Below, in pieces: positions 17,248-25,563 of a stretch of DNA of 64,000 bases. The translations under genes were made by a program, and so were the position numbers. The DNA comes from Pseudomonas solani. Its GTDB lineage: Bacteria; Pseudomonadota; Gammaproteobacteria; Pseudomonadales; Pseudomonadaceae. How positions within the stretch are numbered: position 1 is the first letter of the stretch; the number at the start of each line of letters is the position of its first letter. A model generated the notes under the pieces. It saw nothing but the letters and a program-made list of their open reading frames with translations, made no database searches and had not been told where the DNA came from. The stretch covers positions 4,584,501-4,648,500 of the forward strand of contig NZ_AP023081.1 of the NCBI RefSeq assembly GCF_026072635.1, in the 5' to 3' direction.

Positions 17248-17948
17248 GCAAGGTCGCCATCATCCCCGCGCGCGGCGGCAGCAAGCGGATTCCGCGCAAG
17301 AACATCCGACCCTTCCAGGGCCAGCCGATGATCGCCTACTCCATCCGCGCGGCCCTCACCTGTGGCCTGTTCGAGCGGGTGGTGGTGAGCACCGATGATG
17401 GCGAGATCGCCGAGGTGGCCCTGGCCCTTGGGGCCGAAGTGCCCTTCCTGCGCCCGGCCTCCCTGGCCGATGACCATACCGGCACGGTCGAAGTCATCCA
17501 GCACGCCTTGCGCGAGCTGGCCGCCGCCGGCTACCACCCCGACTACGCCTGCTGCCTCTACGCCACCGCGCCCTTCGTCCTGCCGGAGAAGCTCTGCGAA
17601 GGCTTCGAACTGCTGGCATCGCGCCCGGACAAGGACTTCGCCTTCACGGTCAGTGACTACGCCGCACCGGTGCAGCGCGCCCTGCGGGTGAATGCCGATG
17701 GCGGCGTCGAATCGCTCTACCCCGAATACCAGCAGACCCGTTCCCAGGACCTGGAGCGCGCCTACCACGACGCCGGGCAGTTCTACTGGGGTCGGGCTGC
17801 CGCCTGGGCCGAAGGCAAGGTGCTGCACGGTTCGCATTCCCTGCCACTGGTGCTGCCGCGCTACCTGGTGCAGGACATCGACAGCCCCGAGGATTGGCAC
17901 CGCGCCGAACTGATGTACGCCAGCCTCCTGCTGGAGGGGGACATCTGA
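17244..17948 (+). CDS. pseF: PseF CMP-pseudaminic acid synthetase
   Basis: PseF activates pseudaminic acid with CTP to give the CMP-sugar used by the transferase. The 234-residue protein starts with the cytidylyltransferase signature IIPARGGSKRIPRKN (about 6-20) and contains VVSTDDGEIAEVA and YHDAGQFYWGR, in line with NeuA/PseF proteins. It overlaps the upstream methylase (ATGA) and lies one base from the pseG-pseH fusion. Confidence 0.95.
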   Translation: MSKVAIIPARGGSKRIPRKNIRPFQGQPMIAYSIRAALTCGLFERVVVSTDDGEIAEVALALGAEVPFLRPASLADDHTGTVEVIQHALRELAAAGYHPDYACCLYATAPFVLPEKLCEGFELLASRPDKDFAFTVSDYAAPVQRALRVNADGGVESLYPEYQQTRSQDLERAYHDAGQFYWGRAAAWAEGKVLHGSHSLPLVLPRYLVQDIDSPEDWHRAELMYASLLLEGDI

Positions 17949-17949
17949 G

Positions 17950-19449
17950 ATGCGCGTGCTGATCCGCGCGGATGCGTCGCTGCGTATCGGTTTCGGGCAT
18001 GTCATGCGCTGCCTGACCCTGGCGGACGCCCTGCGCGATAACGGCTGCGAGGTGTTGTTCGCCTGCGCTGCCGAGCCCGGCAATGCCCTGCAGCTGATCG
18101 CCGACAGGGGGTTCTCCACCTGCGCGCTGCCGGGGGGCGACCTGCGGCAGAGCGCGGAGGCGCCCTTGCCCTGGGCGGCGGATATTGCCGCGCTATGGGC
18201 TGCGCTGGACGGTGCCGGAACCTTCGACTGGTGCATCGTCGATCATTACGGGCTGGGGGCCGACTGGCAGCGTGCGGTCCGTGCACGGGCGCGCCAGGTG
18301 ATGGTCATCGATGACCTCGCCAACCGCGACCACGATGCCGACCTGCTGCTGGACCAGAACCTCACCGCCTCGAACCGGGCCTATGCCGGGCGCCTGCCCG
18401 CGCCGTGCCAATCGCTGTTGGGGACGCGCTTCGCCCTGTTGCGCCCTGAGTTCTTCGGTGGGCCCATCGAACTGGCCGGCGAGGCACGCCGGGTCGTGGT
18501 GAGTTTCGGTGGCGTCGATCCCACCAAGGAGACGCTCAAGGCCATGGAGGCATTGCAGGGATTGCCGGCGCTGGAGGTGGATTTCGTCGCCGGGGCTGCC
18601 AACCCGGCCTGGGACGAGCTCGTCTCGCGTTGCGAGGGCCAGCCGAACTGGCGGCTGCACCGTCACCTGAATGATTTCGCCGAGCTGCTGCGGCGCGCCG
18701 ACCTGTGCATCGGCGCGGGCGGGGCGACCAGTTGGGAGCGTGCCGTACTCGGCATCCCGACCCTGTGCATCGCCCTGGCCGAGAACCAGCGGCCCAATGC
18801 CGAGGCCCTGGCCGAGGCGGGTGCCCATCTCTACCTGGGCGAGTCCTCCGCTGTAACGGCCGCTGACCTGCGCGCCGCCGTGCAGGTGCTGGCCGGCAAC
18901 CTCGGCTTGCGCCGCAGCCTCGCCGCGCGCTCACGCGCCCTGGTGGACGGCATGGGCGTGGGGCGAGTGCTCTGCGCCCTGTTGGCTCCGGCGCTGACGC
19001 TGCGCCCGGCATCCCTCGCCGATGCACGGCTGCTGTTCGAGGGGCGCAATGCCGAGTCGGTGCGCCAGGCCTCGCTCAGCCGCGAGCCGGTGTCCTGGGA
19101 GGGGCATCTGCACTGGCTGGAGGGCGTGCTGGCATCCGAGCGGCGTTGGCTGCTGGTGGCCGAACTGGCGGACGGCCCGGTCGGCGTGCTGCGCTATGAC
19201 CGCCTGGAGTCGCGCCCCGACACCGCGGAGGTGTCCATCTACCTGCTCCCCGGCCGCGCAGGCGTCGGCTGGGGCCACCACCTGCTGGCCGCTGGCGAGA
19301 AGGCCCTGCGTGCGCACTGGCCCGACCTCGGGGTTGTCGAGGCGCAGGTGCGTCCCGACAATGCCGCCTCCCTGGCGCTGTTCGCTCGCGCCGGGTACCA
19401 GCAGGAACACTGTCTTTTCCGTCGACCCTTGCCGGGAGAAAACCCATGA
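17950..19449 (+). CDS. PseG-PseH fusion: UDP-sugar hydrolase plus GNAT acetyltransferase
   Basis: Two pathway steps share one 499-residue chain. Residues 1-347 match PseG, the GT-B-fold hydrolase that removes UDP from 2,4-diacetamido-2,4,6-trideoxy-L-altrose; the catalytic His is H17 in IGFGHVMR and the nucleotide-binding GAGGATSWE is at 255-263. Residues 348-495 are a GNAT N-acetyltransferase (PseH type, acetyl-CoA to the 4-amino group) with the cofactor loop GRAGVGWGHHLL at 435-446. In Campylobacter and Helicobacter these are separate genes. There is no stop or frameshift at the join. The last four bases overlap pseI. No stand-alone pseH is seen in the island. Confidence 0.92.
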   Translation: MRVLIRADASLRIGFGHVMRCLTLADALRDNGCEVLFACAAEPGNALQLIADRGFSTCALPGGDLRQSAEAPLPWAADIAALWAALDGAGTFDWCIVDHYGLGADWQRAVRARARQVMVIDDLANRDHDADLLLDQNLTASNRAYAGRLPAPCQSLLGTRFALLRPEFFGGPIELAGEARRVVVSFGGVDPTKETLKAMEALQGLPALEVDFVAGAANPAWDELVSRCEGQPNWRLHRHLNDFAELLRRADLCIGAGGATSWERAVLGIPTLCIALAENQRPNAEALAEAGAHLYLGESSAVTAADLRAAVQVLAGNLGLRRSLAARSRALVDGMGVGRVLCALLAPALTLRPASLADARLLFEGRNAESVRQASLSREPVSWEGHLHWLEGVLASERRWLLVAELADGPVGVLRYDRLESRPDTAEVSIYLLPGRAGVGWGHHLLAAGEKALRAHWPDLGVVEAQVRPDNAASLALFARAGYQQEHCLFRRPLPGENP

Positions 19450-20510
19450 GCACCCTGCATATCGGCACGCGGGCGATAGGGCGCGACGCGCCGCCGTTCG
19501 TGATCGCCGAGATGAGCGGCAACCACAACCAGTCGCTCGACCGTGCGCTGGCGCTGGTGGAGGCCGCTGCCAAGGCCGGGGCCCATGCCCTGAAGCTGCA
19601 GACCTACACCCCCGATACCATGACGCTGGACCTGGACGAGGGCGAGTTCCATATCGGTGACCCCGACAGCCCCTGGACCGGTACCTCCCTGTACCGCCTC
19701 TATGGCGAGGCGCACACGCCCTGGGAATGGCACGAGCCGATCTTCCGTCGTGCCGCCGAGCTGGGCATGCTGGCGTTCTCCACGCCCTTCGATGCGACGG
19801 CAGTGGATTTCCTCGAATCCCTCAATGTGCCGGCCTACAAGATCGCCAGCTTCGAGAACGTCGACCTGCCGCTGATCCGCCGCGTGGCGGCGACCGGCAA
19901 GCCGCTCATCGTCTCCACCGGCATGGCCTCCCTGGCGGAAATCCAGGAGTGCGTGGACGCGGCGCGGGGCGCGGGGTGCGAACAGCTGATTCTGCTCAAG
20001 TGCACCAGCACCTACCCGGCCAGCCCGAGCAACACCAACCTGCGCAGCATTCCGCACATGCGCGAGCTGTTCGGCTGCGAGATCGGCCTGAGCGACCACA
20101 CCCTGGGCGTCGGCGCTTCGGTGGCGGCGGTGGCCCTGGGCGCCAGCGTGATCGAAAAGCACTTCACCCTGAGCCGCGCCGATGGTGGCGTGGATTCGAC
20201 CTTCTCCCTGGAGCCGGACGAGCTGGCCGCCCTGGTCGCCGAAACCGAGCGCGCCTGGCAGGCACTGGGCGGCGTGAGCTACGGGCCCACGGCCGCCGAG
20301 CGCAAGTCGCTGGTGTTCCGCCGTTCGCTCTATGTGGTGCGCGACATGGCCGCCGGCGAGGCCTTCAGCGAAGCCAACGTGCGCGCCATCCGCCCCGGGC
20401 TGGGCTTGCCGCCCAAGTACCTGGAGCAGGTGCTGGGCAGCGTCGCCAGCGAGCCGCTCAAGCGCGGCCAGCCACTGGCCCTGCGCCACCTGAGGGACGC
20501 TCCCCGATGA
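19446..20510 (+). CDS. pseI: PseI pseudaminic acid synthase
   Basis: PseI condenses the 6-deoxy-diacetamido-altrose with phosphoenolpyruvate to form pseudaminic acid. The 354-residue NeuB-family protein has the TIM-barrel start FVIAEMSGNHNQSLDRAL with ALKLQTYTPDTM, LKCTSTYPAS and IGLSDHTLGVGAS, then a C-terminal antifreeze-like SAF domain (about 285-345, RRSLYVVRDMAAGEAFSEAN). The start overlaps pseG-pseH and the end overlaps the HisH-like gene. Pse rather than sialic or legionaminic acid is supported by PseB/C/G/F in the same operon. Confidence 0.95.
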   Translation: MSTLHIGTRAIGRDAPPFVIAEMSGNHNQSLDRALALVEAAAKAGAHALKLQTYTPDTMTLDLDEGEFHIGDPDSPWTGTSLYRLYGEAHTPWEWHEPIFRRAAELGMLAFSTPFDATAVDFLESLNVPAYKIASFENVDLPLIRRVAATGKPLIVSTGMASLAEIQECVDAARGAGCEQLILLKCTSTYPASPSNTNLRSIPHMRELFGCEIGLSDHTLGVGASVAAVALGASVIEKHFTLSRADGGVDSTFSLEPDELAALVAETERAWQALGGVSYGPTAAERKSLVFRRSLYVVRDMAAGEAFSEANVRAIRPGLGLPPKYLEQVLGSVASEPLKRGQPLALRHLRDAPR

Positions 20511-21118
20511 CGCGGGTGTGCATCCTCGACTACGGCTCGGGCAACGTGCGCTCGGTCGCCAACCTGTTCGCCACCCTGGCGGAAACCCAGGTGTCCAACG
20601 ACCCGGCGGCCATCGCCGCTGCCACCCACCTGGTGCTGCCCGGCGTGGGTGCCTACGGGGCGGCCATGGCGCGTATCCAGCGCAGCCTGCCGATGGAGGC
20701 CGTGCGTGAGGCGGTCTTCACCCAGGGCAAGCCCTTCCTCGGCATCTGCGTGGGCATGCAGGTGCTCAGCGACGAGGGCATGGAATTCGGTGCCACGGCC
20801 GGGCTGGGCTGGATCCCAGGCCGGGTGGAGCGCCTGGAGGCCCCCGGGCTGCCGCTGCCCCACGTGGGCTGGAACGATATCCGCGAGGCGCGGCCGCACC
20901 CCTTGCTGGCCGGGCTGGAAAGCACGCCGGACTTCTATTTCGTGCACAGCTACGCCTTCCAGGCGGTGGAGCCGGGCGACGTCATCGCCACGGTGGAATA
21001 CGGCAGCCGCTTCGCTGCGGTCATCGGCCGGGATAACGTGCTGGGCGTGCAGTTCCACCCGGAGAAGAGCCAGCGTGCCGGCGCCCAGCTGCTGAAGAAC
21101 TTCCTGGAGCTGGCATGA
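20507..21118 (+). CDS. HisH-like glutamine amidotransferase of a sugar amidination system
   Basis: This 203-residue class I glutaminase releases ammonia from glutamine. The triad is complete: C81 in LGICVGMQ, H184 and E186 in QFHPEKSQ. By sequence alone it would be called HisH, but it lies inside a pse operon, overlaps a HisF-like gene and precedes an N-acetyl sugar amidotransferase. That trio matches P. aeruginosa HisH2-HisF2-WbpG, which form an acetamidino group on an O-antigen sugar. A role in supplying ammonia for flagellin sugar amidination is inferred. The frame is open far upstream, but the ATG at 20507 overlapping the pseI stop is the natural start. Confidence 0.88.
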   Translation: MTRVCILDYGSGNVRSVANLFATLAETQVSNDPAAIAAATHLVLPGVGAYGAAMARIQRSLPMEAVREAVFTQGKPFLGICVGMQVLSDEGMEFGATAGLGWIPGRVERLEAPGLPLPHVGWNDIREARPHPLLAGLESTPDFYFVHSYAFQAVEPGDVIATVEYGSRFAAVIGRDNVLGVQFHPEKSQRAGAQLLKNFLELA

Positions 21119-21921
21119 AGAAGAAACGCCTGATCCCCGTCCTGCTGCTGAAGAATGGCCAGCTGGTGCAGAGCAAGCGCTTCACCCGTCACCAGGTGCT
21201 GGGCAATCCCTCGGCTGCGGTCAAGCGCCTGAGCGACTGGGCAGCGGACGAACTGATCTACCTCGACATCAGCCGCGACGACCATTACGACATGGGCCGC
21301 GATGACCTGGGTGGCGGCAACCTGCGCGACATCGACGCCATCGTCGCCGAGGTGGCGCGGGCCTCCTTCATGCCCATCACCCTGGGTGGCCGCATCCGCA
21401 GCCTCGACGATATCGCCCGGCGCCTGGCCACCGGCGCCGACAAGGTGACGCTCAATACCGCCGCGCTGGACGACCCCGGCCTGATCGAGGCGGCCAGCCG
21501 CGAGTACGGCTCCCAGTGCATAGTCGTTTCCGTGGACGTGGCCAGGGAGGAGGGTGGTTACCGGGTGTTCGCCGAAGGCGGCAAGCGCCCCACCGAGCGC
21601 TTCGTCGCCGATTGGGCGAGCGAGCTGCAGGCGCGCGGTGCTGGCGAGGTGATGATCAACTCCATCGAACGCGACGGCGCCCGCCAGGGCTACGATCTGC
21701 AACTGCTGGATATCGTCTGCCGGCAGGTGAGCATCCCGGTGATCGCCCTGGGCGGCGTGGGCGAGTGGGAGCATCTGGCCCAGGCCCTGGAGCAGACCGG
21801 GGTGGACGCCGTAGCCGCCGCCAACGTCTTTCATTACACCGACCAGAGCGTCTATCTGGCGCGCAAATATCTATTCGATCGCGGGCTCAACGTGCGCAGC
21901 CCGCAATTGCTGAGTCTCTAG
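21115..21921 (+). CDS. HisF-like cyclase subunit of a sugar amidination system
   Basis: The 268-residue TIM-barrel protein resembles HisF, the ammonia-channelling cyclase partner of HisH. It reads RLIPVLLLKNG at 5-15, so the first catalytic Asp of true HisF (D11, as in CLDVKDG) is Leu here, while the second Asp is kept in IVVSVDVA. This pattern, PVLLLKNG, is what I recall for HisF2 of lipopolysaccharide loci. It is therefore unlikely to make imidazole glycerol phosphate and more likely to guide ammonia to the amidotransferase encoded next. It overlaps the HisH-like gene by four bases. Confidence 0.87.
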   Translation: MKKKRLIPVLLLKNGQLVQSKRFTRHQVLGNPSAAVKRLSDWAADELIYLDISRDDHYDMGRDDLGGGNLRDIDAIVAEVARASFMPITLGGRIRSLDDIARRLATGADKVTLNTAALDDPGLIEAASREYGSQCIVVSVDVAREEGGYRVFAEGGKRPTERFVADWASELQARGAGEVMINSIERDGARQGYDLQLLDIVCRQVSIPVIALGGVGEWEHLAQALEQTGVDAVAAANVFHYTDQSVYLARKYLFDRGLNVRSPQLLSL

Positions 21922-21930
21922 GAGAGTTCC

Positions 21931-23124
21931 GTGGAATATTGCAGCCGCTGCGTGTACCCGAGGGCCAGTGTCAACCTGATGCTGGACGAGCAGGGGGTCT
22001 GTTCGGCCTGCCAGGTGGCGGAGCAGTTCGCTCAGCTCCCCGAGTCATTCTGGGATGAGCGTCGCAAGCGCTTCGAGCGGGTGCTGGAGGAGACCGGTGC
22101 CGGCAAGCGCAACGACAATTACGACTGCATCATCCCCGTCAGCGGTGGCAAGGACAGTTACTACCAGGCCCATGTGATCGCCGCCCAGTACGGCCTCAAG
22201 CCGCTGCTGGTGACCTACCACGGCAACAACTACCTGCCCGAAGGCGACTACAACCGCGACCGCATGCGCCATGTGTTCGATGCCGACCACATGGTCTTCG
22301 GCCCCAGCGTGGAGGTGCTCAAGCGCCTCAACCGCCTGTGCTTCCGCAAGATGGGCGACATGAACTGGCATGCCCACTGCGGGATCATGACCTACCCCAT
22401 CCAGGTGGCGGTGAAGTTCGACATTCCGCTGATCATCTGGGGCGAGACTGCTTGGGACATTTCCGGGATGTTCGACCCGGACGACTACGTCGAATTCAGC
22501 GCGCGGGTCCGTCATGAGCACGCCCTGCGTGGCTTCGAGTGGCACGACATGCTGGACGACCCGGCCGAGCCGCTGCGCGAGAAGGACCTGCTCTGGGCGC
22601 GCTACCCCAGCGATGCGGAGATCCTCAAATCCAAGGTGCGCGGCATCTACATCGGCAACTTCTTCCCCTGGGACGCCAACCAGCACACGCGCCTGGTGCA
22701 GGAGAACTACGGCTGGAAGATGGCGGACAAGCCCTTCGAGCGCACCTACCGGCAGATGTCGAACCTGGACGACCGCTACGAGAACGGCGTGCACGACCTG
22801 CTCAAGTTCATCAAGTTCGGCTACGGCCGGGCCTCCGACCACGCCTCCAAGGATATCCGCGCCGGCTACATGACCCGCGAGGAGGGCGTGGAGATCGTGC
22901 GCAAGATGGACCACGTGGTGTCCAGCGACCTGCAGCACTGGCTGGACTACGTGGGCCTGACCGAGCGCGAATTCTGGGAGGTGGCCGATACCTTCCGCTC
23001 GCCGCGCGTCTGGTGGATCGAGGATGGCCAGTGGTGGAAGGACAATATCTGGGGCGAAGCCAGCGCCTACGGGCCGGTGCACCTGCCGGAAGACCAGCAG
23101 CAGAAATACCGTCGGGCCAACTGA
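21931..23124 (+). CDS. N-acetyl sugar amidotransferase (WbpG/PseA-type)
   Basis: This 397-residue enzyme is predicted to convert an N-acetyl group on a sugar to an acetamidino group, with ATP activation of the amide oxygen and ammonia from the HisH/HisF-like pair. It has a zinc-ligand pattern C4, C7, C24, C27 and the PP-loop pyrophosphatase motif SGGKDS at 71-76. Campylobacter PseA, used for acetamidino pseudaminate, belongs to the same family. Translation begins with GTG at 21931 preceded by AGGAGAG. The exact sugar position modified cannot be read from the sequence. Confidence 0.9.
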   Translation: MEYCSRCVYPRASVNLMLDEQGVCSACQVAEQFAQLPESFWDERRKRFERVLEETGAGKRNDNYDCIIPVSGGKDSYYQAHVIAAQYGLKPLLVTYHGNNYLPEGDYNRDRMRHVFDADHMVFGPSVEVLKRLNRLCFRKMGDMNWHAHCGIMTYPIQVAVKFDIPLIIWGETAWDISGMFDPDDYVEFSARVRHEHALRGFEWHDMLDDPAEPLREKDLLWARYPSDAEILKSKVRGIYIGNFFPWDANQHTRLVQENYGWKMADKPFERTYRQMSNLDDRYENGVHDLLKFIKFGYGRASDHASKDIRAGYMTREEGVEIVRKMDHVVSSDLQHWLDYVGLTEREFWEVADTFRSPRVWWIEDGQWWKDNIWGEASAYGPVHLPEDQQQKYRRAN

Positions 23125-23142
23125 GCACCGGGAGGAGGGGAC

Positions 23143-24153
23143 ATGAAAGAAGACGACATCCGGCCTTCCCGCCTGCAGGCGGGGCAGCGCGTGGCCCTGC
23201 TGCGCGATATCGCCATGCTGCTGGCACGCAACGACGAGTTCGTCGAGGCGGCCTGCCCGGCGTGCGGCTCCGTTGATGCGCGCTTCAAGTTCGAGAAGAA
23301 CGGCTTCCGCTACCAGGACTGCCAGGCCTGCACCACCTTCTACGTCAACCCGAGACCGGGGGAGGCGCTGCTCGGCGACTTCTACCGCAGCAGCGAGAAC
23401 TACGCCTATTGGGCGCGGCACATCTACCCGGCGTCCGCCGCCGCCCGCCACCAGTCGGTGATCGTGCCGCGCGTGGAGCGGGTGCTGGAGCTGTGCCATG
23501 AAATCGGCCTGCCGTTCGGCGAGATGCTGGAGATCGGCGCCGGCTACGGCTCCTTCTGCAGCGAGATGCAGCGGCGCGGGCTGTGGCGGCACATCGTCGG
23601 CATCGAGCCCACGCCCGACCTGGCGGGCATCTGCCGCGAGCAGGGCTTCGAGGTGGTGGAGTCGCGGGTCGAGGATTTCGCCGCTACGACCGACCGCCGC
23701 TTCGACCTGATCGTCGCCTTCGAGGTCATCGAGCACCTGTTCGACCCCGGCCAGGTGGTGGCCAGCCTCGAATGCCTGCTGCGCCCGGGCGGGGTGCTGA
23801 TCCTCACCTGCCCCAACGGCGCCGGCTTCGACGTGCAGCAACTCGGCCCCGACAGCCCCTGCGTCGATCACGAGCACCTCAACTACTTCAATACCCGTTC
23901 GCTGCCGCTGTTGCTGGAGCGCCACGGCCTGGCCACGCTGAAGTGCATCACCCCCGGCAAGCTGGATGCCGAGCTGGTGCGTAAGGGCATCGCCGCCCAG
24001 GGGCGCGAAGGGCAGCTCGAGCCCTTCCTCCACGAGGTGCTGTTCGAGCGCTGGGACGAGCTGGGCGCTGCCTTCCAGCGCTTCATCGCCGATGCCGGCA
24101 TGTCCTCCCACATGTGGGTGATGGCCCGCAAGCCGGGCGCTGCCGATGTCTGA
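23143..24153 (+). CDS. Class I SAM-dependent methyltransferase with N-terminal zinc motif
   Basis: The 336-residue protein begins with a probable zinc-binding module (C38, C41, C60, C63; CPACG and CQAC) followed by a Rossmann methyltransferase domain with MLEIGAGYGSFC near 128-139, the acidic-loop region DLIVAFEVIEHLFDPGQVV and LLRPGGVLILTCPN. This two-part layout is common among methyltransferases in surface-glycan loci. The substrate is not evident; modification of the flagellin sugar is inferred from its place. GGGAGGAGGGG is its ribosome binding site. Its end overlaps the next gene by eight bases. Confidence 0.82.
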   Translation: MKEDDIRPSRLQAGQRVALLRDIAMLLARNDEFVEAACPACGSVDARFKFEKNGFRYQDCQACTTFYVNPRPGEALLGDFYRSSENYAYWARHIYPASAAARHQSVIVPRVERVLELCHEIGLPFGEMLEIGAGYGSFCSEMQRRGLWRHIVGIEPTPDLAGICREQGFEVVESRVEDFAATTDRRFDLIVAFEVIEHLFDPGQVVASLECLLRPGGVLILTCPNGAGFDVQQLGPDSPCVDHEHLNYFNTRSLPLLLERHGLATLKCITPGKLDAELVRKGIAAQGREGQLEPFLHEVLFERWDELGAAFQRFIADAGMSSHMWVMARKPGAADV

Positions 24154-24916
24154 CTACGAGGAGTTCGCCCGCGCCCTGCGCCAGACCTACCAGGACAACG
24201 GCTTCGCCCTGATCAAGCAGTTGCTTTCGCCGGAGGTGGCGCAACGGCTGCGCAAGGACATGGCGGTGCTGTTCGAGCGGGAGCCGCGCTATGCCGGCGA
24301 CATCTACGACAACCCCGGGCTGGGCGATATCCGCATCGATGTGTTCAGCCGCTATCCCTCTGTGTGGAAGGCGATCTTCGACAGCGAGATCCTCGCCGTG
24401 CTGAAGATCCTCCTGGGCGAGGACTTCGCGCTCCTGCCGGAGTCGGCGCTGCACCGCAAGGGCTATGGAACCTGGCACAAGGACACCGACTCCCAGCAGA
24501 AGGCCGGGCACCGGTTCCAATGGGAGCCGGATTGCGACATCGTGCAGATCGCCTTCTATCTCCAGGCCAACACGCCCGAGCACGGGGGCGGCCTGGAGGT
24601 GATCCCGGGTTCCCACCGGGTGGACATGCGCTGGTACGAGGAGAGCCAGAAGGGCCTGCGCGTGCTGAGCGAGGCGGGGGACATGGTCATCTTCAACACC
24701 CGCCTCGATCACAAGGCCTGCTGGCCGGTGCAGCCGGTGCCGGAAGGCCAGGAAAAGTACGCGGTGTTCTTCATGGCATCGCGCAACAACGATCATGCAC
24801 GCCGCTACATCGACTTCATCCGTGGCCGGCCGGGCTACCTTTTCATGGATGGCTTCAGCTATCCGGCCGCTCTGCAGAGCCTCGCGCGCCAGGCAGGTGT
24901 CAACTTGCTGGTGTGA
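24146..24916 (+). CDS. Phytanoyl-CoA dioxygenase (PhyH)-like Fe(II)/2-oxoglutarate oxygenase
   Basis: The 256-residue protein resembles the PhyH family, whose members hydroxylate small molecules with Fe(II), 2-oxoglutarate and oxygen. The facial triad appears as H111 and D113 in TWHKDTD and a distal H189 in RLDHKACWP; GGGLEVIPGSH at 147-157 is the usual sheet turn before the distal His. The gene overlaps the upstream methyltransferase by eight bases and so shares its transcript. A hydroxylase or other oxidative step on the nonulosonate or a neighbouring sugar is the simplest inference, but the substrate is unknown to me. Confidence 0.78.
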   Translation: MSDYEEFARALRQTYQDNGFALIKQLLSPEVAQRLRKDMAVLFEREPRYAGDIYDNPGLGDIRIDVFSRYPSVWKAIFDSEILAVLKILLGEDFALLPESALHRKGYGTWHKDTDSQQKAGHRFQWEPDCDIVQIAFYLQANTPEHGGGLEVIPGSHRVDMRWYEESQKGLRVLSEAGDMVIFNTRLDHKACWPVQPVPEGQEKYAVFFMASRNNDHARRYIDFIRGRPGYLFMDGFSYPAALQSLARQAGVNLLV

Positions 24917-25003
24917 ATCTTGCTGCAGCGCGGGATACGTCAATTTTCCGTTCAGGTCGGGACGCCCGCCGTGCCGCCTGAACCGCTTCCAGACAGGTAG
25001 GTT

Positions 25004-25558
25004 ATGGTCGGACTCGTGCTCCCCCCCTCGATGCAAGGCAAGCCCGTGTGGCGCAAGTTGCTGCCCACCGGCTTCAGCGGGTTCGACCCCGAGCAGCCGT
25101 GCGGCTACTGGCCCGTGCTCTGGCAACGCTGGCTGGGCTACCGCGAAAGCGATGCCGCCTTCGGCGATTTCCTGGCGTTCCTCGAATCCCTGCCCAGTGG
25201 CCCGGCGCTCGACAGCGAGGCCCTGGCGCAGCAACTGCAGCCGCACCTGGCGCGGCCGCGCAACCGCTTCTTCCTGTTCATCCTCTGGTTCTTCCGCGAA
25301 GGGGCCCGGCCCACGCCGCTGGCCGAGCTGCCCGACCTCGAGACGTTGCTCGGGGCGGAGCACTGGGCGCACTTCACGCGCTGGCACCGCAAGTACCACA
25401 CCGACTTCGTGGCGCTGGAGTGCCTGCTCGCCTGGCAGCAGCAGCCGGAGGTCCGCGCTGCCTACCTGTATCGCGGCGTCGAACTGCAAGGCGTGCTGGA
25501 TTACCCGGCCTTCCCGCGCATGCTCGATTCGCTGTTCCACGCCTTCACGGACGAGTGA
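25004..25558 (+). CDS. Unrecognised 184-residue protein in the flagellin-glycan island
   Basis: I do not recognise a family. The protein is rich in Trp, Phe and Leu, has no signal peptide and no clear membrane helix, and contains aromatic clusters such as RNRFFLFILWFFREGARP and HWAHFTRWHRKYHTDF. The codon choice and GC content match its neighbours, and the length of open frame with a start just after an AGGTAGG site supports a real gene. It lies between the oxygenase (87 bp upstream) and a glycosyltransferase-type protein (5 bp downstream), so a part in glycan assembly is likely. It could be a small accessory to either. Confidence 0.65.
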   Translation: MVGLVLPPSMQGKPVWRKLLPTGFSGFDPEQPCGYWPVLWQRWLGYRESDAAFGDFLAFLESLPSGPALDSEALAQQLQPHLARPRNRFFLFILWFFREGARPTPLAELPDLETLLGAEHWAHFTRWHRKYHTDFVALECLLAWQQQPEVRAAYLYRGVELQGVLDYPAFPRMLDSLFHAFTDE

Positions 25559-25563
25559 TACCC

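Noticed and set aside
20507..21921. Histidine biosynthesis genes hisH-hisF
   Set aside because: The HisF-like protein lacks the first catalytic Asp, no other his genes are near, and both overlap pse genes and precede a sugar amidotransferase.
24949..24963. Remnant of a second pse methylase, from a 14-base match ACGTCAATTTTCCG with 17196-17210
   Set aside because: Exact 14-base repeats are expected by chance in 64 kb, and no similarity extends beyond the match.
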